Part shown: piece after piece, positions 44,806 to 53,505 of the stretch
Numbering within the stretch: the first letter of the stretch is position 1
Layout of the letters: every line of letters starts with the position of its first letter
Origin: Hydrogenophaga sp. 2FB
Lineage (GTDB): Bacteria > Pseudomonadota > Gammaproteobacteria > Burkholderiales > Burkholderiaceae_C
Length of the DNA stretch: 64,000 nt
Assembly: GCF_005503365.1 (NCBI RefSeq)
Contig: NZ_SCML01000003.1
Location: 62,001 to 126,000 of the forward strand
Direction: 5' to 3'
Position numbers and translations under genes: made by a program
Notes under the pieces: generated by a model
Database searches by the model: none
What the model was told of the DNA's origin: nothing
What the model saw: the letters and a program-made list of their open reading frames with translations, nothing else

Positions 44806-46266
44806 GTGCACAGCCTGCTGCCCGTCCTCGCGGTGTTCTCACGCGTCCTGCTGGCGTTCGCGCCGGCCTTTCTGGTGCCGCTGGCCTGGGCCTTGTTTCT
44901 CGATGCACAGGGGCATGCGGCGGTCTGGGCGGTCGGTTTCCTGATCACCGTGCTCAGCGGCCTGGTGTTGTGGCAGTACACCAAGCAACACCGCCGCGAG
45001 CTGCAGACGCGCGACGGTTTTCTGCTGGTCAATCTGGTCTGGGTGGTGCTGCCGGCCTACGCCGCAGTACCGCTGCTTTTCACCGTGCCCGACATCGGCT
45101 GGGCCAAGGCCTATTTTGAAGCCATGAGCGCGCTCACCGCCACCGGCGCCACCGCGATCTCGGGCCTGGACGCGCTGCCGGTGTCGGTCAACGTCTGGCG
45201 CTGCTTCCTGCAACTCGTCGGCGGGCTGGGCATCATGCTGCTGGTGGTCGCGGTGCTGCCGCTGTTGGGGCTGGGCGGTGTGCAGCTCTACCGCGCCGAA
45301 ACGCCGGGACCGATGAAGGACACCAAATTCACGCCGCGCATCTCGGAAACGGCGCGCGGCCTGTGGGGCGTGTACGTGCTGTTCTCGGTGGCCTGCATGC
45401 TGGCCTACCGCTGGGCGGGTATGGACTGGGCCGACGCCTTCATGCACATGTGCACCACCATGGGCCTGGGCGGTTTCTCGTCGCACGACGCGAGCTTCGG
45501 CCACTGGGACTCGGCGAAGATCGAGGCCGTGGCCACGGTCTTCATGGCGCTGGCCGGCGTGAGCTTCATGCGCTATTTCATGGTGCTGCGCCACCGCACA
45601 CTCAAGCCGCTCACCAACGACCGCGAGATTCGCACCTATGTCGCGGTGTTGATGGTGTCCATCCTGCTGGTGGCCGTGCTGCTGACGGTGCATGGCGAGT
45701 ACGCGAGCTTTCCCGAGGCCTTGCGCGCCAGCGCCTTCCACGTGGTCTCGGCGGCCACCACCACCGGCTATGCGTCAACCGATTACGCGCAGTGGCCAGT
45801 GTTCGCGCCGGTGCTGCTCATCTTTCTGGGCTGCTTCGTCTCGTGCGCGGGCTCCACTGGCGGCGGTATCAAACTGGTGCGCATGGTGCTGCTGATCAAG
45901 CAGGCACGGCGCGAGCTGGTGCGCATCGTGCATCCACGCGTGGTCAACCCGGTCACGCTGGGCGGCGCAATCATGCCCGCATCGGTCATGAACGCGGTGC
46001 TGGGCTACATGCTGATCTACGGCGCCGTCACCATGGGGTTGACCATGGTGCTGCTGTTCACGGGGCTGGACATCGTCACCGCGTTCTCCGCCGTGGTCGC
46101 GACCGTGAACAACATCGGCCCCGGCCTGGGTGAGGTGGGGCCGGCGAGCAACTTCGGCGTGCTCAACGACTTCCAGATCTGGGTGCTGACCGCCGCCATG
46201 TTGCTTGGCCGCCTGGAACTACTGACCGTTTTGGTTCTGTTCACCAGCCACTTCTGGCGCAAGTAG
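44806..46266 (+). CDS. trkH: Trk potassium uptake channel subunit TrkH
   Basis: 486 residues with a GTG start at 44806 (VHSLLPVLAVFSRVLL), four bases after trkA. Around ten to twelve hydrophobic segments are present, with four K+ filter-type loops including AMSALTATGATAISGL and FVSCAGSTGGGIKLVRM. It forms the membrane channel of the Trk K+ uptake system. The frame is open inside trkA upstream; the GTG gives the expected TrkH length. Confidence 0.94.
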   Translation: MHSLLPVLAVFSRVLLAFAPAFLVPLAWALFLDAQGHAAVWAVGFLITVLSGLVLWQYTKQHRRELQTRDGFLLVNLVWVVLPAYAAVPLLFTVPDIGWAKAYFEAMSALTATGATAISGLDALPVSVNVWRCFLQLVGGLGIMLLVVAVLPLLGLGGVQLYRAETPGPMKDTKFTPRISETARGLWGVYVLFSVACMLAYRWAGMDWADAFMHMCTTMGLGGFSSHDASFGHWDSAKIEAVATVFMALAGVSFMRYFMVLRHRTLKPLTNDREIRTYVAVLMVSILLVAVLLTVHGEYASFPEALRASAFHVVSAATTTGYASTDYAQWPVFAPVLLIFLGCFVSCAGSTGGGIKLVRMVLLIKQARRELVRIVHPRVVNPVTLGGAIMPASVMNAVLGYMLIYGAVTMGLTMVLLFTGLDIVTAFSAVVATVNNIGPGLGEVGPASNFGVLNDFQIWVLTAAMLLGRLELLTVLVLFTSHFWRK

Positions 46267-46268
46267 AT

Positions 46269-46973
46269 TCAGCCGCGCGCCGGGATGTTCAGGCCACGTT
46301 GCACGGCCGGACGCTTCTCGAACGCTTCCAGCACGCGCTTGAGGTTCGGGAAATCCGCAAAGCCCACGATCTCGCCCGCACCATAGAAGCCGACCAGGTT
46401 GCGCACCCAGGGCCAGGTGGCGATGTCGGCAATCGTGTATTCGTCGCCCATCAGCCAGGCGCGGCCTTCCAGGCGCTCGTTGAGCACGTTGAGCAGGCGC
46501 CTGCTTTCGGCCACATAACGGTCGCGCGGACGCTTGTCTTCAAAATCCTTGCCGGCGAATTTGTGGAAGAAACCGACCTGGCCAAACATCGGGCCCACGC
46601 CCCCCATCTGGAACATCAGCCACTGCAGCGTTTCGTACTTGGCCGCCACGTCCTTCGGCAGCAACTTGCCGGTCTTGCCGGCCAGGTAGACCAGGATGGC
46701 GCCCGATTCCCACAGCGCCAGCGGCTGGCCGTCGGGCCCGTTCGGGTCGAGGATGGCGGGGATCTTGTTGTTCGGGTTGAGCGACAGAAACGCGGGCGAC
46801 AACTGATCGTTGGTGCCGAAGCTCACGAGGTGCGGCTCGTAGGGCAGGCCCGTCTCCTCCAGCATGATCGATACCTTCACGCCATTCGGTGTGGGCAGCG
46901 AGTACAGCTGCAAGCGATCGGGGTGGGATGCGGGCCATTTTTGCGTGATGGGGAAGTCGGCAAGCTTGCTCAT
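46269..46973 (-). CDS. Glutathione S-transferase family protein (YghU-like)
   Basis: 234 residues from MSKLADFPITQKWPASHPDR. The N-terminal thioredoxin-like domain has YSLPTPNGVKVSIMLEETGL and the conserved IPAILDPNG (cis-Pro). The C-terminal helical domain carries WLMFQMGGVGPMFGQ and EYTIADIATWPWV. This matches the YghU/YfcG disulfide-bond reductase type. It is convergent to trkH, with three bases between the stops. Confidence 0.9.
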   Translation of the reverse strand: MSKLADFPITQKWPASHPDRLQLYSLPTPNGVKVSIMLEETGLPYEPHLVSFGTNDQLSPAFLSLNPNNKIPAILDPNGPDGQPLALWESGAILVYLAGKTGKLLPKDVAAKYETLQWLMFQMGGVGPMFGQVGFFHKFAGKDFEDKRPRDRYVAESRRLLNVLNERLEGRAWLMGDEYTIADIATWPWVRNLVGFYGAGEIVGFADFPNLKRVLEAFEKRPAVQRGLNIPARG

Positions 46974-47065
46974 GGGCGTTCCTTGAAATCCTGGACAACG
47001 GGGCGGACCCGGCATTGGAACACCGTCAGGCGATATCCCCACGCTTGCCAGGGAATCGATAATTC

Positions 47066-47458
47066 ATGCCTATGCCCACAACGAAAGATGCCTGCCCCTG
47101 TGGCCGTGGCCCAGCGTTCGATGCCTGCTGTGGCCGCTACCTCGGCACCGGTGTGCCCGCGCCCGACGCCGAATCGCTGATGCGCTCGCGCTATACCGCC
47201 TTCGTGCGGGGCGATGTGGCGCACTTGCTGGCCACCTGGCATGCGAGCCAGCGACCGGCCTCGCTGGAGCTGGATGGCGGCGCGAAGTGGCTGGGGCTTG
47301 CGGTGAAGCGCCACACGCCCATCGACGCCACGCACGCCGAGGTCGAGTTCGTGGCGCGCTCGCGGGTGCAGGGCCGCGGCCACCGACTGCACGAGCGCAG
47401 CCGGTTTGTGCGCGGGGACGGGCAATGGTTTTATTTGGATGGCGACATCCTTAACTGA
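47066..47458 (+). CDS. YchJ-family SEC-C motif protein
   Basis: 130 residues; ATG at 47072 is a possible later start. The N-terminal SEC-C-like zinc site is DACPCGRGPAFDACCGRYL, and the DUF/YchJ core has PDAESLMRSRYTAFVRGD. A second Cys motif at the C-terminus, found in longer homologues, is absent. Function is unknown; a metal-binding or NTF2-like role is likely. It precedes the HAD phosphatase by eight bases. Confidence 0.88.
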   Translation: MPMPTTKDACPCGRGPAFDACCGRYLGTGVPAPDAESLMRSRYTAFVRGDVAHLLATWHASQRPASLELDGGAKWLGLAVKRHTPIDATHAEVEFVARSRVQGRGHRLHERSRFVRGDGQWFYLDGDILN

Positions 47459-47466
47459 AGGACAAG

Positions 47467-48129
47467 ATGTTTGACGCAGTGCTTTTTGATTGCGACGGCG
47501 TGCTGGTGGACAGCGAGCCCATCACCAACGGGGTGCTGCGCGAGGTGCTCAACGAGAGCGGCTGGGCGCTCACCCAGGCCGAGTGCTTTCAGATCTTCAT
47601 CGGCAAGGCGGTGCGCGACGAACGCGCGCGCATCGAGGCCGAAACCGGCAAGCCCCTCACCGAGGCCTGGATGCAGGCCTTCTACGAGCGCCGCAACAAA
47701 CGCCTGCTGGCCGAGCTCCAGGCGGTGCAGGGCGCGGTGGACGCGGTGGCCGCCATTCACCGCCAGGTCGAAGGCCGGATTGCCTGCGCCTCGGGTGCCG
47801 ACCGGCCCAAGGTCGTGATGCAGCTCGATCACGTCGGCTTGCTGCCGTATTTCGATGATCGCGTCTTCAGCGGCCACGACCAGCCACGCTCCAAGCCCGC
47901 ACCCGACGTGTACCTGGCCGCCGCGGCGCACCTGGGTGTTGACCCGGCGCGCTGCCTGGTGATCGAAGACACGGGCACCGGCGCGCAGGCAGGCATTGCG
48001 GCGGGGGCGACCGTGTGGGGCTACTGTCCCGAAGGCCATGGCCGCGCGTTCGGTGGCCTGCCGGTGGCGCGTGTGTTCGGCCACATGGACGAGTTACGGC
48101 GCCTGTTCGCTGCGCCACTCGCCGGGTGA
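47467..48129 (+). CDS. HAD-superfamily phosphatase (beta-phosphoglucomutase/YieH-like)
   Basis: 220 residues. Motif I LFDCDGVLVDSEP, motif II CASGAD, motif III Lys in SKPAPDVYLAAA and motif IV VIEDTGTGAQAGI are intact. The cap is small and helical, as in subfamily IA. It probably dephosphorylates a sugar phosphate or nucleotide; the substrate is unknown. It ends 36 bases inside the convergent AraC gene. Confidence 0.9.
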   Translation: MFDAVLFDCDGVLVDSEPITNGVLREVLNESGWALTQAECFQIFIGKAVRDERARIEAETGKPLTEAWMQAFYERRNKRLLAELQAVQGAVDAVAAIHRQVEGRIACASGADRPKVVMQLDHVGLLPYFDDRVFSGHDQPRSKPAPDVYLAAAAHLGVDPARCLVIEDTGTGAQAGIAAGATVWGYCPEGHGRAFGGLPVARVFGHMDELRRLFAAPLAG

Positions 48130-49146
48130 ACGGCCGGTCCAGCCGCGAAACGCGCGGATGAAGCTCTTCTCGTTCTGAAACCCGCTGTCCTGCGCCACCT
48201 GCTTGATGGGCCGGCGCGTGCGCAGCAGCAGCTCGGTGGCGCGCTGGCGCCGCACCTCGTCCTTGAGCGCCTGCAGCGAAGCGCCTTCGTCCTTCAGTTG
48301 CCGGTGCAGCGTGCGGGCCGAGACGTTGAGCAGGGCCGCCAGGTCGTCCGCGTTGTGCGTGTTCATGGGCTGCGTGGCCAGCAACTGGCGCACGCGGTGC
48401 ACCAAGAGGCGGTCGCGCCGGTAGGAGCGCACCGTGAGTGGCAAGGCGTGCTGCAGCATCTGGTTCATCGCGGCCTCGTCGCGCCGCATCGGCAGCACGA
48501 GGTAGCTGGCATCGAATTCGATGGCAGCATGGTCGGCGTGGAATGCGCTGGGGCCGTCGAACAGCACCGCGTAGGCGTCCACATGCGCTGGCGCGCCGTA
48601 AGGGAACTGCGCACCGCGCAGTGGAATGCGCGAATCGACATACCAGCTCGCCAGCCCGTGGATGTTGCGCAGGACCGATACCACGCAGAACTCCGTGGGC
48701 TGCTGCGCGCGGCGGTCCGGGTGCACAGCGATGCGCGCGGTGTCCCCCGCAATCTCCAGTGACAGCCGCACGTCGTCGGTGAGCAGGCTGTGGTGGCGGC
48801 ACCAGCGTTTGACCGCCAATCCCAGATCGGGGGCCGACAGCGAGGCTCGCGCCAGCATGCCGTAGCTGCCCCAGGGCAGGGCGCGCGCGAAACACCCCAG
48901 GCCTTCGTCGTCCAGCTCGCGCATGGCCGCATCCGACACCGCCTCCATCTGCGCCGCGGTGATGCGCGCGCCGATTTTTCGCACGTCCTCTGGCGCAATG
49001 TGTGCCAGTTTCAGCGCGCGGGTGGCGCGCATGCCGCGGGCCTGGTAGGCCTCCACCATGGCACGGACGAAGGCCATCGGGGTGACCGCGGGGCCGACCA
49101 GGAGGCGGGAGGGGTCCAGTGGAGAGCGGGGCGTGGGTGTCGGCAT
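48094..49146 (-). CDS. AraC-family transcriptional regulator (arabinose-bd N-domain, OruR-like)
   Basis: 350 residues from [16 protein letters not shown]. The N-terminal effector domain of about 220 residues precedes two C-terminal helix-turn-helix units ([20 protein letters not shown], then [20 protein letters not shown]). It is divergent from the methylcrotonyl-CoA carboxylase operon, and the shared gap holds an imperfect 22-bp dyad. Control of that operon is therefore plausible. The gene overlaps the HAD gene by 36 bases. Confidence 0.88.
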   Translation of the reverse strand: MPTPTPRSPLDPSRLLVGPAVTPMAFVRAMVEAYQARGMRATRALKLAHIAPEDVRKIGARITAAQMEAVSDAAMRELDDEGLGCFARALPWGSYGMLARASLSAPDLGLAVKRWCRHHSLLTDDVRLSLEIAGDTARIAVHPDRRAQQPTEFCVVSVLRNIHGLASWYVDSRIPLRGAQFPYGAPAHVDAYAVLFDGPSAFHADHAAIEFDASYLVLPMRRDEAAMNQMLQHALPLTVRSYRRDRLLVHRVRQLLATQPMNTHNADDLAALLNVSARTLHRQLKDEGASLQALKDEVRRQRATELLLRTRRPIKQVAQDSGFQNEKSFIRAFRGWTGRSPGEWRSEQAP

Positions 49147-49178
49147 GGTGGCGCAAGTTTCCTCGGCATTGGCACGAT

Positions 49179-49200
49179 TTGCAACCCATGTGGCTGGCAA
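49179..49200. promoter_or_regulatory. Imperfect dyad in the AraC-mccB intergenic region
   Basis: A 22-bp dyad runs from TTGCAACCC to TGGCTGGCAA with 16 of 22 positions symmetric and identical TTGC/GCAA ends. It is 33 bases before the AraC start and 58 before the mccB start. It could bind the adjacent regulator. No sigma70 promoter was clear here. Confidence 0.3.
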
Positions 49201-49258
49201 GACCCTCTTGGCCTGTCTATCCTCCACAATGACCCGAAACACCACAACGGATGCCACC

Positions 49259-50881
49259 ATGCCGATCCTGGAGACACAACTCAACGCCCGTTCCGCCGAC
49301 TTCCAGGCCAACGCCCAGGCCATGCGCGCGGTCGTCGATGACCTTCGCGCCCAGATCGACAAGGCCACGCTCGGCGGTGGCGAGGCGGCCCGCGCCAAGC
49401 ACACCGCGCGCGGCAAGCTGCTGCCACGCGACCGCGTGCAGAAGCTGCTGGACCCGGGTACCCCCTTCCTCGAACTCAGCCCATTGGCCGCGTTCAACAT
49501 GTATCCCGACCGGGACGGCACCGACAGCGCGCCCTGCGCCGGCGTGATCGTCGGCATCGGCCGCGTCAGTGGCGTCGACTGCATGATCGTCTGCAACGAC
49601 GCCACGGTGAAAGGTGGCACCTACTACCCCATGACGGTGAAGAAGCACCTGCGCGCGCAAGAGGTGGCGTTGCAGAACAACCTGATGTGCATCTACCTGG
49701 TGGACTCGGGGGGGGCCAACCTGCCGAACCAGGACGACGTGTTTCCCGACCGCGAGCACTTCGGGCGCATCTTCTACAACCAGGCCAACATGAGCGCCAA
49801 CGGCATCGCGCAGATCGCCGTGGTCATGGGCTCGTGCACGGCCGGCGGCGCGTACGTGCCCGCCATGAGCGACGAAACCATCATCGTCAAGAACCAGGGC
49901 ACCATCTTCCTGGGCGGCCCGCCGCTGGTGAAGGCGGCCATTGGCGAGATCGTGAGCGCCGAAGACCTTGGCGGTGGCGACGTGCACACGCGCCTCTCCG
50001 GCGTGGCCGACCACCTGGCCCAGAACGACGCGCACGCGCTCGCGCTCGCGCGCCAGGCCGTGGCCACGCTCAACCGCCGCAAGGACGCCACGCAGGCCTT
50101 GCGCGAGCCGCGCGCGCCGTTGTACGACCCGAAGGAAATCTACGGTGTGATCCCGGTGGACACGCGCAAACCGTACGACGTGCGCGAGATCATCGCGCGC
50201 ATCGTCGACGGCAGCGAGTTCCACGAATTCAAGGCGCGCTACGGCGCCACGCTGGTCTGTGGCTTCGCGCACATTGAAGGCATGCCGATCGGCATCGTCG
50301 CCAACAACGGCGTGCTGTTCTCCGAGAGCGCGCAGAAGGGCGCGCACTTCATCGAGCTGTGCTGCCAGCGCAAGGTGCCGCTGCTGTTCCTGCAGAACAT
50401 CACCGGGTTCATGGTCGGCCGCAAGTACGAAAGCGAAGGCATCGCGCGCCATGGCGCGAAGATGGTCACGGCCGTGGCCACCGCGCAGGTGCCCAAGTAC
50501 ACCGTGATCATTGGCGGTAGCTATGGCGCCGGCAACTACGGCATGTGCGGCCGCGCCTACAGCCCGCGTTTCCTCTGGATGTGGCCCAACGCGCGCATCG
50601 GCGTGATGGGTGGCGAACAGGCCGCCAGCGTGCTGGCCACCGTGCGGCGCGACGGCATCGAGGCCAAAGGCGGCAGTTGGAGCGCCGAGGAAGAGGCCGC
50701 CTTCAAGCAACCCATGCTCGACCAGTTTGCCCACCAGTCGCACCCCTACTACGCCAGCGCGCGCCTTTGGGACGACGGCGTGATCGACCCGGCGGACACC
50801 CGCCGCGTGCTGGGCCTGGCCCTGTCGGCCGCGCTCAACACGCCGATCGGTGAGCCGAAGTTCGGCGTCTTCCGGATGTAG
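49259..50881 (+). CDS. liuB: Methylcrotonyl-CoA carboxylase carboxyltransferase (beta) subunit
   Basis: 540 residues from [16 protein letters not shown]; an ATG at 49229 would add ten. The carboxyltransferase fold shows [37 protein letters not shown] and [19 protein letters not shown], typical of MCC beta rather than propionyl-CoA carboxylase. It transfers the carboxyl group from biotin to 3-methylcrotonyl-CoA. The biotin-carrying alpha subunit is encoded three genes downstream. Confidence 0.95.
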   Translation: MPILETQLNARSADFQANAQAMRAVVDDLRAQIDKATLGGGEAARAKHTARGKLLPRDRVQKLLDPGTPFLELSPLAAFNMYPDRDGTDSAPCAGVIVGIGRVSGVDCMIVCNDATVKGGTYYPMTVKKHLRAQEVALQNNLMCIYLVDSGGANLPNQDDVFPDREHFGRIFYNQANMSANGIAQIAVVMGSCTAGGAYVPAMSDETIIVKNQGTIFLGGPPLVKAAIGEIVSAEDLGGGDVHTRLSGVADHLAQNDAHALALARQAVATLNRRKDATQALREPRAPLYDPKEIYGVIPVDTRKPYDVREIIARIVDGSEFHEFKARYGATLVCGFAHIEGMPIGIVANNGVLFSESAQKGAHFIELCCQRKVPLLFLQNITGFMVGRKYESEGIARHGAKMVTAVATAQVPKYTVIIGGSYGAGNYGMCGRAYSPRFLWMWPNARIGVMGGEQAASVLATVRRDGIEAKGGSWSAEEEAAFKQPMLDQFAHQSHPYYASARLWDDGVIDPADTRRVLGLALSAALNTPIGEPKFGVFRM

Positions 50882-50921
50882 CCCGACAACGCACGGCCAC
50901 GCAGCGGACGGAGACAAGCAC

Positions 50922-52058
50922 ATGACAAAAACGATCTACGACAACCCCGACCACGAAGTGCTGCGCGAGCAGGTGGCGCGTTTTCTGTCGCGTGAGGTCG
51001 AGCCGCACGCCGCGGCCTGGGAAGAGGCCGGCATGGTGCCGCGCGACGTGCTGCGCCGCATGGGCCAGGCCGGTCTGCTGGGGCTCATGTTCGAGGGCGA
51101 TTACGGCGGCGGCGATGCCGATGCGCTGACCAACCTGGTGTTCGCCGAAGCGCTGTCGCAATCTACCTTCGCCGGCTTCATCATCACCGTGCTGGTGCAC
51201 ACCGACATGGCCGGCCCGCACCTGCACCACGCCGGCAACGCGGCGCAGAAGGCGAAGTACCTGAAGAGGGTCACGGCGGGCGAGATGATCACGGCGGTTG
51301 GCATCACCGAGCCCGGCGCGGGCTCCGATGTGGCGGGCATCCGCACCACGGCGAAAAAAGATGGCAACGAATGGGTGCTCAACGGCACCAAGATGTTCAT
51401 CACCAACGGCGTGCACGCCGACCTGTATTTCGTTGCCGCCAAGACCGGCAGCGCGCGCCACGACGTGACCATGTTCATCGTCGAAAAAGGCACGCCAGGG
51501 TTCACCGTGGGCCGCGCGCTGCACAAGACCGGATGGCTTTCGAGTGACACAGCCGAGCTGATTTTCGACAACGTGCGCATCCCGCAAGAGAACCTGCTCG
51601 GCGAAGAGGGCAAGGGCTTCTATTCGGTGATGAAGAACTTCCAGACCGAACGCATCGCGCTGGCCGCCATGGCGGTGGGCCACTGCACGCAGGCCCTGCA
51701 ACTCACGCTGGACTACGTGCGCCAGCGCCAGGCCTTTGGTGCCACGCTGTGGGACAAGCAGACCATCCGCCAGCGCATTTCGATGCTCGACGCCAAGACC
51801 CGCGCGGCGCGGCAGTTCATGTACCACTGCGCCTGGAGCGTGACCCAGGGCCACGACATCGTGCAGGAAGTCTCCATGCTCAAAGCCCTCACCGGCGAGT
51901 TGGTCAACGAAGTGGTGCAGACCTGCCAGCAATTCCACGGTGGCATGGGCTACATCCGCGAGACGGCGATCGAACGCCTGTGGCGCGATGCGCGTGTGCT
52001 CGCCATCGGTGGCGGCGCTACCGAAGTGATGCTTGAAGAAGTCGCCAAACGTTATTGA
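50922..52058 (+). CDS. Acyl-CoA dehydrogenase in the mcc operon
   Basis: 378 residues from MTKTIYDNPDHEVLREQVAR. FAD-site [17 protein letters not shown] is present. The late catalytic position is IGGGATEVMLEE with Gly instead of Glu. A Glu in NFQTERIALAAMAVG lies at the alternative helix-G site, as in isovaleryl- and citronellyl-type enzymes. It could be a second isovaleryl-CoA or terpene acyl-CoA dehydrogenase (AtuD-like). It lies between the MCC beta and enoyl-CoA hydratase genes. Confidence 0.9.
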   Translation: MTKTIYDNPDHEVLREQVARFLSREVEPHAAAWEEAGMVPRDVLRRMGQAGLLGLMFEGDYGGGDADALTNLVFAEALSQSTFAGFIITVLVHTDMAGPHLHHAGNAAQKAKYLKRVTAGEMITAVGITEPGAGSDVAGIRTTAKKDGNEWVLNGTKMFITNGVHADLYFVAAKTGSARHDVTMFIVEKGTPGFTVGRALHKTGWLSSDTAELIFDNVRIPQENLLGEEGKGFYSVMKNFQTERIALAAMAVGHCTQALQLTLDYVRQRQAFGATLWDKQTIRQRISMLDAKTRAARQFMYHCAWSVTQGHDIVQEVSMLKALTGELVNEVVQTCQQFHGGMGYIRETAIERLWRDARVLAIGGGATEVMLEEVAKRY

Positions 52059-52069
52059 GGTCGAAGAAC

Positions 52070-52861
52070 ATGAGTGAAGTCCTGGATGTTTCCCGCCCCA
52101 CACCGCACGTGGCGCGCGTATGGCTCAACCGCCCTGACGTGCGCAACGCGTTCAACGACGATGTGATCGCCGCGCTCACCGCGACCTTCATCGAGCTGGC
52201 GAAGGACGAAGACCTGCGCGTGGTCGTGCTCGGCGCGCACGGCAAGGCCTTCTGCGCCGGCGCCGACCTGAACTGGATGAAGACCATGGCCGGCTACAGC
52301 TGGGACCAGAATCGCGCCGACGCGCAACAACTCGCCGACATGCTGTGGACGCTGGACCAGTGCCCGGTGCCGGTGGTCGGTCGCATCCAGGGCGACTGTT
52401 ACGCCGGCGGCATGGGGCTGGCGGCGATCTGCGACGTGCTGGTGGCGGTCGAGGGCGCGACTTTCTGCCTCTCCGAAGCGCGCCTGGGTCTGCTGCCCGC
52501 CACCATCAGCCCCTACGTGGCGCGCGCGCTGGGTGCGCAGGCCTCGCGCCGCTACATGGTCACGGCCGAGCGCTTCAGCGCCGTGCGTGCTCACGCGCTG
52601 GGCATGGTGCACGAACTTGCCACGCCCGACACGCTGGACGCCAAGGTGGACGAGATCGTTGCCACGCTGGTGGCCAACGGCCCGAAGGCGGTGCGCGAAT
52701 GCAAGCGCCTGGCGCGCGATGTGAGCGGCGTGCCGATCACCGAGGCGCTGCGCGCCGAAACCGCGCGCCGCATCGCCGACATCCGGGCGAGTGACGAAGG
52801 CCGAGAAGGCCTGCAGTCCTTCCTGCAGAAGCGCCCCGCCGGCTGGCTGCCCGCGGCCTGA
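52070..52861 (+). CDS. liuC: Enoyl-CoA hydratase, probable methylglutaconyl-CoA hydratase
   Basis: 263 residues of the crotonase family from MSEVLDVSRPTPHVARVW. The oxyanion loop FCAGADLNWMK and the GGMGLAAICDVLVA segment are present, and LSEARLGLLPATISPYV is typical of methylglutaconyl-CoA hydratase. It converts 3-methylglutaconyl-CoA to HMG-CoA. Its place between the two MCC subunit genes supports this. It starts 11 bases after the acyl-CoA dehydrogenase stop. Confidence 0.9.
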   Translation: MSEVLDVSRPTPHVARVWLNRPDVRNAFNDDVIAALTATFIELAKDEDLRVVVLGAHGKAFCAGADLNWMKTMAGYSWDQNRADAQQLADMLWTLDQCPVPVVGRIQGDCYAGGMGLAAICDVLVAVEGATFCLSEARLGLLPATISPYVARALGAQASRRYMVTAERFSAVRAHALGMVHELATPDTLDAKVDEIVATLVANGPKAVRECKRLARDVSGVPITEALRAETARRIADIRASDEGREGLQSFLQKRPAGWLPAA

Positions 52862-52877
52862 GCAGAGACGGCACACC

Positions 52878-53498
52878 ATGGCCACCTGGTTCAACACCCT
52901 GGGCACACCCGAGCTGCTGGCACTCGCCGGCGCGCTGGGCTGGGCCAGCGGTTTCCGCCTGTACGCCGTGGTCTTTCTCGTCGGCCTGTCCGGTGCACTG
53001 GGCTGGATGGAGCTGCCCAGCGGCCTGCAGGCGCTGCAGCACCCGGTGCTGCTGGGCACGGCGGGCTTCATGTTGTTCCTCGAATTCTTTGCCGACAAGA
53101 TCCCGGTGGTCGATTCGCTGTGGGACATGGTCAACAGCGTGGTGCGCATTCCCGCCGGCGCCGCGCTCGCCGCTGGCGTGTTCGGTGCCGACAGCGGCAC
53201 CATGGCCTTGGCCGCGGCCTTGCTGGGCGGCTCGCTCGCCGCCACCAGCCAGGCCGCCAAGACCACGACCCGCGCGGCGATCAATGCGTCACCCGAACCG
53301 TTTTCCAACGTCGCGATGAGCCTGGTGGAAGACGGCCTGGTGGTCGGCGCGCTCTGGCTCGCCACGAACCACCCGTTGGTCTTCGTGGTGCTGCTGGCCA
53401 TCACCGTCGTGCTGATGTGGATCGCTACCTGGATGCTCTTCAAGTTCCTGCGCGCGGTGTTCCGCCGTGCGCGCTCTTTCTTCACTGTCACCGCTTAG
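52878..53498 (+). CDS. DUF4126 membrane protein inside the mcc operon
   Basis: 206 residues with about five hydrophobic stretches. The PELLALAGALGWASGFRLYAVVF start and FFADKIPVVDSLWDMVNSVVRIP block are DUF4126 hallmarks. Function is unknown. It is wedged between the hydratase (16-base gap) and MCC alpha (seven-base gap), so it is cotranscribed with leucine degradation. A transport or membrane-scaffold role is a guess. Confidence 0.87.
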   Translation: MATWFNTLGTPELLALAGALGWASGFRLYAVVFLVGLSGALGWMELPSGLQALQHPVLLGTAGFMLFLEFFADKIPVVDSLWDMVNSVVRIPAGAALAAGVFGADSGTMALAAALLGGSLAATSQAAKTTTRAAINASPEPFSNVAMSLVEDGLVVGALWLATNHPLVFVVLLAITVVLMWIATWMLFKFLRAVFRRARSFFTVTA

Positions 53499-53505
53499 GA
53501 AACCC

